Source: Pseudomonas sp. GD03919 (GTDB lineage Bacteria > Pseudomonadota > Gammaproteobacteria > Pseudomonadales > Pseudomonadaceae). Taken from it: a stretch of 64,000 nt of DNA. Numbering within the stretch: position 1 is the first letter of the stretch; each line of letters begins with the position of its first letter. Shown in pieces: positions 38,936 through 46,212 of the stretch. A program made the translations under genes and the position numbers. The stretch lies in assembly GCF_029814935.1 (NCBI RefSeq), contig NZ_CP104582.1, positions 4,526,001 through 4,590,000 on the forward strand. Direction: 5' to 3'. The notes under the pieces were generated by a model. It saw only the letters and a list, made by a program, of their open reading frames with translations, was not told where the DNA came from and made no database searches.

Positions 38936-39889
38936 ATGACGATCCTCACCTGCGGTCAGCTCAGCGATGTCGCCCACACCCTGGGCGGCAACCTGTATTT
39001 CCAGCGCGAGCTGCCGGGCGAACAGCCAGTGCTCGACGGCGAACAACAAGTGCAAGTGCTGAGCGAAGGCCTGGTGCTGTACTTCAGCCACAGCCGCGAT
39101 CTGGTCGACGCCAGCAGCGACAACCGCCTGACACCGGGTATCACCGCCGCCTTCCTGCTGCAGGGTGAAGCCGAAGTCAGCCTGCCGCGCCAGCGCCTGC
39201 ACTTCGACGCCCGCCCCGGTGGCCAGCGCGCCATGCTGGTCAACCTCACCGATAGTGACCAGTTCCAGCGTCACTGGCGCAGCGGCCGCGAAGAAACCAA
39301 GGTGTGCCTGAGCATCACCCCGGATTGGCTGCAGCACTTTGCCCTCGGCAGCCAACTGCGCAGCGACGCCCTGCTGCGCTTCAGCCGCAGCCACTGGCAC
39401 AACCTGCCCTGGCAACCCTCGGTGGACATCCTCCAGCGCGCCCACCAGTTGCTCGAGCGTGACGCGAGCCTGCCGCCGTTGATGCAACGCCTGCAACGCG
39501 AGAGCTTCGCCCTGGATCTGGCCTGCGACATCCTGCGCGGCATCGATGCGCCGCCGGAGAAACGCCTCGGCAGCCATCTCGAACGCTGCCTGCTACGCCT
39601 GAAGGAGTGGCTGGACAGTGGCGAAGCGGACACCCTGAGCATCGCCGACATGGCGCGCCAGCTCGGCACCAACCCGGTCGACCTGCAGAATGCCTTCCGC
39701 AGCCGCAACGGCATCACCATCGCCGCCTACCTGCGCCGCCAGCGCCTGGCACGTGCCTACCAGGCCATGCGCCAACAGGGCCTGTCGGTGGAGGAAGCAG
39801 CCAACCTGGCCGGTTACGAGCACCTCAGTAGCTTCAGCGCCGCCTTCAAGCGCGAGTACGGCTTTCCACCGTCGCAGGCTCGTCGCTGA
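38936..39889 (+). CDS. AraC family regulator, PchR-like
   Basis: A 317-residue regulator with an N-terminal ligand-binding domain of about 200 residues and a C-terminal AraC domain (SIADMARQLGTNPVDLQNAFRSRNG, LSVEEAANLAGYEHLSSFSAAFKREYGFPPSQ). Its arrangement, divergent from a siderophore receptor and FptX-type permease with a Fur box between, matches PchR, which activates pyochelin genes when the ferri-siderophore is present. An IutA-like receptor next to a PchR-like regulator is an uncommon mix. The ribosome binding site is weak. Confidence 0.88.
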   Translation: MTILTCGQLSDVAHTLGGNLYFQRELPGEQPVLDGEQQVQVLSEGLVLYFSHSRDLVDASSDNRLTPGITAAFLLQGEAEVSLPRQRLHFDARPGGQRAMLVNLTDSDQFQRHWRSGREETKVCLSITPDWLQHFALGSQLRSDALLRFSRSHWHNLPWQPSVDILQRAHQLLERDASLPPLMQRLQRESFALDLACDILRGIDAPPEKRLGSHLERCLLRLKEWLDSGEADTLSIADMARQLGTNPVDLQNAFRSRNGITIAAYLRRQRLARAYQAMRQQGLSVEEAANLAGYEHLSSFSAAFKREYGFPPSQARR

Positions 39890-40016
39890 GGGAAGTGGGT
39901 CAATCCGAATCTGCACAATTGGATCTATGTGGCTGGGCCACTGCTGCGTAGATTCACCGCTACCGGGGCAGGCCGTCACGCCATCGCGCCCCTCAACGCG
40001 GATACGGATGATCACC

Positions 40017-40496
40017 ATGAGCCAGCGCCTCGACTACTTCGCACTCTCCCCCAAGGCTTCCGGCAAATATGCCGAGTTTTCCATGCTGCTGACCCGCAGC
40101 CCCTTTCTTGCGCCGCTGGCCCACCTGGTCATGCTGCGTGCCTCGCAGATCAACTGCTGCGCCTTCTGCGTCGACATGCACGTGAAAGAAGCGAAGATCC
40201 ATGGCGACCGCGAACTGCGCCTGCACCATGTCGCCGTGTGGCGTGAGTCGCCACTGTTCTCGGAGCAGGAGCGCGCCGCGCTGGAGTGGACGGAAGCCCT
40301 GACCCAGCTGTCGCCGCACGGCGTGTCCGACGCCATCTACGCCAGCGTGCGCGAGCAGTTTTCCGAGCAGGAACTGTCGGACCTAAGCTTCCTGGTGGTC
40401 GCCATCAACGGCTGGAACCGCCTCAACGTCGCGTTTCGCACCGCGCCTGGTTCTGCCGACAAGCAGTTTGGGCTGGACAAGGCCGGCCTGGCCTGA
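40017..40496 (+). CDS. Carboxymuconolactone decarboxylase/AhpD-like protein
   Basis: This 159-residue helical protein has the CxxC-x3-H motif (CAFCVDMH) of the alkylhydroperoxidase D-like branch, together with LTRSPFLAPLAHLVMLRASQINC and LSFLVVAINGWNRLNVAFR. Such proteins reduce peroxides or act as thiol oxidoreductases. The start at 40017 is preceded by an ATG-rich leader, and a longer in-frame extension inside the regulator gene is not real. It has no obvious functional partner here. Confidence 0.88.
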   Translation: MSQRLDYFALSPKASGKYAEFSMLLTRSPFLAPLAHLVMLRASQINCCAFCVDMHVKEAKIHGDRELRLHHVAVWRESPLFSEQERAALEWTEALTQLSPHGVSDAIYASVREQFSEQELSDLSFLVVAINGWNRLNVAFRTAPGSADKQFGLDKAGLA

Positions 40497-40674
40497 GGGT
40501 TATCCACAAGGGCGCCCGCCAGTCGCGCGGCCGCCCTGCTTCTCCCTGAGCGGCCCGCTGCACGGCACGGGCAAAACCGGCATGATGTGCCCCCGCGCCA
40601 GCACCGCGCTGGCGTGACGAATCCTCGTCGGCCTCCATCAGACACACTCGCCGCCCGCTCAACGGAGCCCTTGC

Positions 40675-42828
40675 ATGCTGCCCCTGCCGTTTTCCCGCCA
40701 ACCTGCCCGCCTCACCCTGCTCGCCCTCGCTTGCCTGATCGGCCACAGCGCCTTCGCCGAAGAGCCCATGCAGCTCGATTCACTGCAGGTCACCGGCGAA
40801 CAGGTAAGTGAAGTAGAGGCTGCGCGCGAGGAGCTCAACCGCGTCCCCGGGGCCACCAATGTGGTGGATATGGCCAAGGTCGAACAAGGCCGCGTGGCCG
40901 GCGTCGCCGATGTGCTGGCCTACCAGCCCGGCGTCTACGCCCAGTCCCCCGGCAACGAAGGCGTGAAGATCAGCGTGCGTGGCTCGGGGATCAACCGTGG
41001 CCCCGGTTCGCACGCTTCCGGCACGCATATTCTGCTCGACGGCCTACCGCTGACCGGCTCCGGCGGCACGCCCTACGAACTGCTGGAACCGCTGTGGATA
41101 AGTCGCGCCGAAGTGCTGCGCGGCGCCAATGGCTTCGAGCGTGGCGCGCTGGCCCTGGGCGGCGCCATCGACTACATCACCCACACCGGCTACACCGCGC
41201 CCAAGTTGCAACTGCGCTATCAAACCGGCAGCTATGGCTACCAGAAGCGCAACATCGCCTCCGGCCAGGTACTGGGCGATTTCGACTACTACCTGGCGCT
41301 GACCGACAGCCACACCGACGGCTATCAGGATCAGGCCTCCGGCAAGGGCAAAGGCATCGCCGCCAACTTCGGCTATCGGCTCAACGAGAATCTGGAAACG
41401 CGCTTCTACCTGCGCTACCGCGAGACCGAACACGAAACACCCGGTCGCCTGACCAAGGCCCAGCTCAAGGACGATCCGCGTCAGGCCGCTGCCAACAACC
41501 TGCGCATCGACGCCCACCGCGACCAACCCGGCAGCACCTGGCTGGCCAACAAGACCACCTGGCAGATCGACGACGACGCCACCCTGGTCGCCGGCCTGGC
41601 CTACCACCATTACCCCATGGATATCACCGAGACCGCCTATCGCGGCGGTGCCTATCGCATCCGCGTGGACTACAGCGATATCAGCGGCACTCTGAACTAC
41701 ACGCGCCGCCATACCCTGTTCGGCCTGAACAGCGTGACCACCATCGGCTGGCGCAGCACCACCAACCTGCCGAGCAGCACATCCAGGGAAACCGCAGCGC
41801 TGCCGATCAATGTGGAGTCCGGCGGCACAACTATCACCTATCCCGCCGGCACCCTGATGCGCGACTACGAGCACTTGGGTTCGGACAACGTACTGCACCT
41901 CAGCAACGACACGGAGCTGGCGCCTAACCTGTGGCTCACCAGCGGCCTGGCACTGATCCATACCCGCCGCGAAGCCGAAGTGACCTGGCCGGCCACCGGC
42001 GACAGGCTCAGCGAACACACCTGGGACTACGCCCCGCGCCTCGGCCTGCGCTACCAGCTCAACCCCGATGTTCAGCTATTCGGCAATATCAGCCGCTCGG
42101 TGGAGCCGCCGCATGCCTGGTCGATGCTCTGGAGTTCGCCGCTACGCTTCCCCACCAGCAACCAGCCATGGAGCAATCGTCAAAGCACTGCCATCAGCCT
42201 GGACAATCAGACCGCCACCACCTTCGAGGTCGGCGGCCGTGGCGACTCTGCGCTCGGCCAGTGGGAGCTGACCTATTACTACTCACAGGTGCGCCATGAA
42301 CTGCTCACCGTCGAGATCGAGCCCAACGTCTTCGCCGAATCCAACGCCAGCCCCACCGTGCACCAGGGCATCGAAGCCGGCCTGACCAGCCCGCTGTGGC
42401 AAGGCGGCGCCGCTGGCGCCCTGAGCCTGCGCCAGGCCTACACCTTCAGCGACTTCCACTACCGCGACGACGACACCTTCGGCGACAACCGCCTGCCCGG
42501 CCTGCCGCGCCATTACTACCAGGCCGAAGTCCGCTACGACCACCCGAGCGGCTTCTACGCCGGCGTGAATACCCAGTACGCCTCGAAAGTGGCTGTGGAC
42601 TACGCCAATTCCTACTACGCCGACGCCTATGCCACCTTCGGCGCCACCCTCGGCTACGCCTCACCGAAAGACGACTGGCAGGCCTGGCTCGACCTGCGCA
42701 ACCTGACCGACAAGCGCTATGCCGCCACCGTTACACCGGGCTATGACGACAAGGGCGCCGATGTGGCGCGCTCCACACCCGGGGAAGGGTTTGGGGTGTA
42801 TACCGGGCTGTCCTGGAGTTGGCTCTGA
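40675..42828 (+). CDS. TonB-dependent receptor, FecA-like
   Basis: A 717-residue outer-membrane receptor with a signal peptide cleaved after SAFA, a TonB box (LDSLQVTGEQ), a plug with VLAYQPGVYAQSPGNEGVKISVRGSGINRG and EVLRGANGFERGALALGGAIDYI, and a barrel ending in GVYTGLSWSWL. The ISRAEVLRGANGF pattern and length fit FecA-like iron-chelate receptors without the N-terminal signalling domain. GGAG lies seven bases before the start. The 178 bases upstream show no clear Fur box or riboswitch. Its cargo is unknown. Confidence 0.88.
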   Translation: MLPLPFSRQPARLTLLALACLIGHSAFAEEPMQLDSLQVTGEQVSEVEAAREELNRVPGATNVVDMAKVEQGRVAGVADVLAYQPGVYAQSPGNEGVKISVRGSGINRGPGSHASGTHILLDGLPLTGSGGTPYELLEPLWISRAEVLRGANGFERGALALGGAIDYITHTGYTAPKLQLRYQTGSYGYQKRNIASGQVLGDFDYYLALTDSHTDGYQDQASGKGKGIAANFGYRLNENLETRFYLRYRETEHETPGRLTKAQLKDDPRQAAANNLRIDAHRDQPGSTWLANKTTWQIDDDATLVAGLAYHHYPMDITETAYRGGAYRIRVDYSDISGTLNYTRRHTLFGLNSVTTIGWRSTTNLPSSTSRETAALPINVESGGTTITYPAGTLMRDYEHLGSDNVLHLSNDTELAPNLWLTSGLALIHTRREAEVTWPATGDRLSEHTWDYAPRLGLRYQLNPDVQLFGNISRSVEPPHAWSMLWSSPLRFPTSNQPWSNRQSTAISLDNQTATTFEVGGRGDSALGQWELTYYYSQVRHELLTVEIEPNVFAESNASPTVHQGIEAGLTSPLWQGGAAGALSLRQAYTFSDFHYRDDDTFGDNRLPGLPRHYYQAEVRYDHPSGFYAGVNTQYASKVAVDYANSYYADAYATFGATLGYASPKDDWQAWLDLRNLTDKRYAATVTPGYDDKGADVARSTPGEGFGVYTGLSWSWL

Positions 42829-43340
42829 TGGCGCAGACGTACACCACGTACTACTTGGAAATGACCTCGCCGGACCAGCTGAAGGCCAAACCGCAGCGCA
42901 GCGACCTGCAGATCGTCGAGTGTGAAGAACCCCAACCGGCGCTCAATCGCTTTCTCTACCAACTGGTCGGCTCGACCTGGGAATGGGGTGATCTGGACGA
43001 CTGGAGCGACGCACAGTGGCGCGCCATGGTGGAAAACGAAGCACACCGTACCTGGGTCGCCTATCACCGTGGTGCCATCGCCGGTTACTACGAGCTGTTC
43101 CGTCCTGACGGTCGCAGCACGGAGATCCGCTACTTCGGCCTGGCTCCGCAGTTTCTCGACCGCGGCTTCGGTGGCCCACTGCTCAGCCATGCCATTCAAT
43201 CGGCCTGGCAGTGGCCAGGTACAGAGCGTGTTTGGGTACACACCTGCACCTTCGATCACCCGGCTGCACTGGCCAATTATCAGGCGCGCGGCATGCAGGT
43301 TTATCAGGAAGAAATCTGCGAATTACCCGGCGGAAACTGA
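42828..43340 (+). CDS. GNAT family N-acetyltransferase
   Basis: A 170-residue acetyltransferase with the acetyl-CoA-binding region YFGLAPQFLDRGFGGPLLSHAI and the late WVHTCTFDHPAALANYQARGMQVY, a typical GNAT end. The ATG shares an A with the TGA stop of the FecA-like receptor gene (TGATG), so the two are translationally coupled. This suggests a modification linked to the receptor's ligand, but no substrate can be named. Confidence 0.9.
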   Translation: MAQTYTTYYLEMTSPDQLKAKPQRSDLQIVECEEPQPALNRFLYQLVGSTWEWGDLDDWSDAQWRAMVENEAHRTWVAYHRGAIAGYYELFRPDGRSTEIRYFGLAPQFLDRGFGGPLLSHAIQSAWQWPGTERVWVHTCTFDHPAALANYQARGMQVYQEEICELPGGN

Positions 43341-43391
43341 TTTTTAACCATCTTCCGATACTGCTGCATCATTGGGGTGTGAACGATTGCA

Positions 43392-43442
43392 GGTAGGGTG
43401 GACAACGCTCTTCTTGTCCACCGCTTCTGCCCTCGGCCCTAC
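43392..43442. repeat. GTAGGGTGGACAA repeat overlapping cobF stop
   Basis: The unit starts GTAGGGTGGACAACGCTC, has a TTGTCCACC complement inside, and ends GGCCCTAC. The CTA in that end is the reverse-strand TAG stop codon of cobF. The 98-base gap before it holds nothing else. Confidence 0.7.
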
Positions 43443-44200
43443 GCCATACCTTCCTTACGCAGCAGATAACTATCCATGATCCATCCATTGCGCTCCCGTG
43501 CCTCGGCACGGGTGGCCGCGATGCGTTCGGCTACTTCGTCCAGCGGCCCGGCAATAAGGATTTCATCGGCAGTGCCGACGTAAGCACCCCAGTAGATATG
43601 CAGGCCCTGGCCGACGAAACGGCGGTAGGTGTCCTTGGCGTCGAGCATCACCGCTACGCTGTCTACGCCCTGCGGCCAGCCTTCGGCGAGCAGGCGGCCG
43701 GTGGTGATTTCCACGGCGCGGCCGATGCTGTTGAGCGGGATGCGGTGGCGTGCGGTCAGCGCCTGCAGGCTGGTGATGCCGGGGATCACATCATAGACGA
43801 AGTCGCTGCGCCGCGCGGCGATGGCTTCGATGATGCGGATGCTGCTGTCGTACAGCGACGGGTCGCCCCAGACCATAAAGGCCGCCGTCTCGCCATCGGC
43901 CATCTGCTCGTCGATCAGTTGCTCGAACACCGCCTGTTTATCGCGGTTGAGCTCGTCGACGCTGGCGCGGTAGTCGGCGGCATCACGCTCGCGCTCCGGC
44001 TGCAGGCCTTCGGCGAAACGCGGCGTGTGGCCATCGAGAAAGCGTGCGCAAATCTCGCGGCGCAGGGCGTTGAGCTTGTGCTTGGCCGCGCCCTTGTCCA
44101 TCAGGAAGATCACGTCGCTACGGCGCAGCGCCTTGATTGCCTGATAGGTGATGTAGTCCGGGTCGCCGGCGCCGATGCCGACCAGCAGCAGGGTTTTCAT
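43439..44200 (-). CDS. cobF: Precorrin-6A synthase (deacetylating)
   Basis: CobF methylates precorrin-5 at C1 with loss of acetate to give precorrin-6A, a step found only in the aerobic pathway. The 253-residue protein has LLLVGIGAGDPDYITYQAIKAL, VWGDPSLYDSSIRIIEAI and VIPGITSLQALTARHRIPLN. GGAG precedes the start. It overlaps the VWA chelatase gene by four bases, and its TAG stop lies in a GTAG-type repeat. Confidence 0.96.
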   Translation of the reverse strand: MKTLLLVGIGAGDPDYITYQAIKALRRSDVIFLMDKGAAKHKLNALRREICARFLDGHTPRFAEGLQPERERDAADYRASVDELNRDKQAVFEQLIDEQMADGETAAFMVWGDPSLYDSSIRIIEAIAARRSDFVYDVIPGITSLQALTARHRIPLNSIGRAVEITTGRLLAEGWPQGVDSVAVMLDAKDTYRRFVGQGLHIYWGAYVGTADEILIAGPLDEVAERIAATRAEARERNGWIMDSYLLRKEGMA

Positions 44201-45006
44201 TGGGTTCTCCAGGTAACGGACAACCCGTAGGAGCCGGCTTGCCGGCGATCAGCGTCCTCGGCTCCTACAGGCAGTAAATCATCGATATGTTGGTACTCGG
44301 CCTGCAGCGCCTGCGCCAGCTGGCGGGTGCGGCCAAGGCGGATGGGCGCGCGCTCGGTGTCGAGTAGCAGGGTTGGGCATGGCAGCGGCGCCAGATTGGG
44401 CAGCAGGTCACGCAGGCGACCATCGGTGAGGATCAGCAGGCGCTGGCGTTCGCTCGGTTTCGCTCGTTGCCGACGCGACAGCCAGTCACCCGCCTGATTG
44501 AGCGCAGCGAGCAACGGCGTGCCGCCTCCCGCGCCCAGTTCCTGCAGCCAGCGATGCAGCTCGGCGCTGGCCTTGCGCCCCTGCCATAACCACTGCGCCT
44601 CACGGCCCCCTGCTTGCAGTACGGCCAGGCGCGCGCGCTGGCGATAGGCGCTGTCGAACAGCTCGGCGAGCACGCCCTTGGCCATGCTCAGGGCACCGTG
44701 TCGGCGGGTCGAGGCGGAAGCATCCACTAGTACCAGCCACAGCTCGTCGGCCTGCTGGCTGCGCGGGCGCAGCACCAACTGTTCGCGGCGTTGCGGACGA
44801 CCCTGGCGCAGGGTCGCTGACCAGTCGATGCTTCCGCGCGCGCCCATACGTGCCGCGCCACGCAGGCCGCCGCCGAGTCGTCCGGGCCGGTTGCGGGCAT
44901 CCGCGCCTGTGGCTGTGCGCGGGCGGATGCTCAGGGCTTTTTTGGCCAGCGCGGCGGCACGCGTCGCTCGCCCATGGCCTGCGGCTGCGCGGGCAGCTCG
45001 CCCCAT
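44197..45006 (-). CDS. VWA-domain cobaltochelatase subunit, ChlD/BchD-like
   Basis: The protein carries a von Willebrand A domain with an intact metal-ion-dependent adhesion motif: DASAS, the Thr in GGGTPL and the Asp in LTDGRL. It is the short (about 270-residue) ChlD-like partner of a ChlI-type ATPase and is thought to work with CobN in cobalt insertion in many Pseudomonas. The start is uncertain: ATG 45006 overlaps the ATPase gene by 76 bases with a poorly spaced AAGG. The last 20 or so codons run through a REP element (44227-44268), so the C-terminal tail is probably not conserved. Confidence 0.83.
   Translation of the reverse strand: MGRAARAAAGHGRATRAAALAKKALSIRPRTATGADARNRPGRLGGGLRGAARMGARGSIDWSATLRQGRPQRREQLVLRPRSQQADELWLVLVDASASTRRHGALSMAKGVLAELFDSAYRQRARLAVLQAGGREAQWLWQGRKASAELHRWLQELGAGGGTPLLAALNQAGDWLSRRQRAKPSERQRLLILTDGRLRDLLPNLAPLPCPTLLLDTERAPIRLGRTRQLAQALQAEYQHIDDLLPVGAEDADRRQAGSYGLSVTWRTQ
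44227..44268. repeat. GTAGGAG-type REP inside the 3' end of the VWA gene
   Basis: GTAGGAGCCGGCTTGCCGGC at the left and CGGCTCCTAC at the right flank a short centre. The element lies wholly within coding sequence and stays in frame. Confidence 0.8.
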
Positions 45007-45932
45007 TGGCCTTCAGCCTGGTTCTGTTCCTGCGCCTGTTGCGGCGCCTGGCTCTGCTCGGGCGGTGTGGCGGCAGGCGGTTGTGGCTGGCGACGGCGAT
45101 GGCGCAGGACGAAGTCCTCCACCGCGTCGATATCCACAGGCTCGATGCCCGCCGCGCCACGCCAGGCGGCATGGGCTCGGGCGGCGCGCAGCCAGACCAG
45201 ATCGGCACGCAGACCATCGACGCCGGCGGCGAAGCAGCGCTGGCTGATCTCGCCCAGGGCGGCGTCATCCAGCGGGATATCGGCCAGGCGCTGGCGAGCG
45301 TTCTGGCAACGGGCAGCGAGGGCAGCCTGCTCGGTTTGCCAGCGCTGCAGGAAGGCAGCAGGGTCGGCATCGAAGGCCAGGCGGCGACGCACGATCTCGG
45401 CGCGTTCGGCCGGTTGCGGCTGGCCATCGAGGGCCAGGTTGAGGCCGAAGCGGTCGAGCAGTTGCGGACGCAACTCGCCTTCCTCGGCGTTCATGGTGCC
45501 GATCAGCACGAAGCGCGCGGTATGCCTATGGGAAATGCCGTCACGCTCGACATGGTTGACGCCGCTGGCGGCGGCATCGAGTAGCAGGTCAACCAGATGA
45601 TCCGGCAGCAGATTGACCTCATCGACATAGAGCACGCCTCCATCGGCATGGGCCAGCAGGCCAGGGGAAAACTGCGCCCGGCCCTCGCCCAGCGCGGCGT
45701 CCAGATCCAGGGTGCCGACGATGCGCTCCTCGCTCGCCCCCAGCGGCAGGGTGACGAAGCGCCCGCCCTCCAGTAAGTCGGCCAGGCCACGGGCCAGGGT
45801 CGATTTGGCCATGCCACGTGGGCCTTCGATCAGCACCCCGCCGATAGCAGGATCGATGGCCGCCAGGCACAGCGCCAGCTTCAGCGAATCAGCACCGACC
45901 ACGGCGGCGAGGGGGAAGTGATGTTCGGTCAT
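44931..45932 (-). CDS. AAA+ cobaltochelatase subunit, ChlI/BchI-like
   Basis: A 333-residue AAA+ ATPase of the magnesium chelatase I family. Walker A is GPRGMAKST, in which the usual glycine-lysine pair reads alanine-lysine as in many ChlI-like proteins. Walker B is GGVLYVDEVNLL, and sensor 1 is LIGTMNAEEGELRPQLLDRF. A Gln/Pro-rich tail follows residue 290 or so. It should drive cobalt insertion together with the VWA subunit and CobN. The start is 45932 or two codons earlier at 45938. Confidence 0.9.
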   Translation of the reverse strand: MTEHHFPLAAVVGADSLKLALCLAAIDPAIGGVLIEGPRGMAKSTLARGLADLLEGGRFVTLPLGASEERIVGTLDLDAALGEGRAQFSPGLLAHADGGVLYVDEVNLLPDHLVDLLLDAAASGVNHVERDGISHRHTARFVLIGTMNAEEGELRPQLLDRFGLNLALDGQPQPAERAEIVRRRLAFDADPAAFLQRWQTEQAALAARCQNARQRLADIPLDDAALGEISQRCFAAGVDGLRADLVWLRAARAHAAWRGAAGIEPVDIDAVEDFVLRHRRRQPQPPAATPPEQSQAPQQAQEQNQAEGQWGELPAQPQAMGERRVPPRWPKKP

Positions 45933-45955
45933 GGACATGATCCGTGGGTATGGAC

Positions 45956-46015
45956 GTAGCCCGTATGCAATCCGGGGCCTTTGGGCGCGCAATTCCCGGA
46001 TTGCATCCGGGCTAC
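45956..46015. repeat. GTAGCCCGGATGCAATCC palindrome
   Basis: The left arm begins GTAGCCCGTATGCAATCCGG and the right arm is its near complement ending in GGGCTAC. It is the second copy of the family seen before cobJ at 28482-28533. The 280-base gap between cobN and the ATPase gene is filled by this and the next repeat. Confidence 0.85.
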
Positions 46016-46031
46016 GGGCTGCGCGCTCGAA

Positions 46032-46198
46032 CCGTAGGGTGGGTTAGCGGCGCTAAACGCCGGCCTTATATCTGCAGAAAAACTCGGCGCGCCGCGTAAC
46101 CCACCAGGCGATACTCCGTGTGACGCCAATGGTGGGTTACGCCGCACCCGCTTCAGCGAGTTGGCCAGCAACCATGACAGGCGGCTAACCCACCCTAC
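46032..46198. repeat. GTAGGGTGGGTTAGC inverted repeats
   Basis: The region opens with GTAGGGTGGGTTAGC and closes with its complement GCTAACCCACCCTAC. Two further inner copies of the GTAACCCACC/GGTGGGTTAC pair lie near 46098 and 46132. It looks like several REP units of one family side by side. Confidence 0.8.
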
Positions 46199-46212
46199 GG
46201 GAAAGTGTCGCT

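Noticed and set aside
40497..40674. A cobalamin riboswitch or Fur box before the FecA-like receptor
   Set aside because: None of the riboswitch core words and no AT-rich Fur-like palindrome could be found in these 178 bases.
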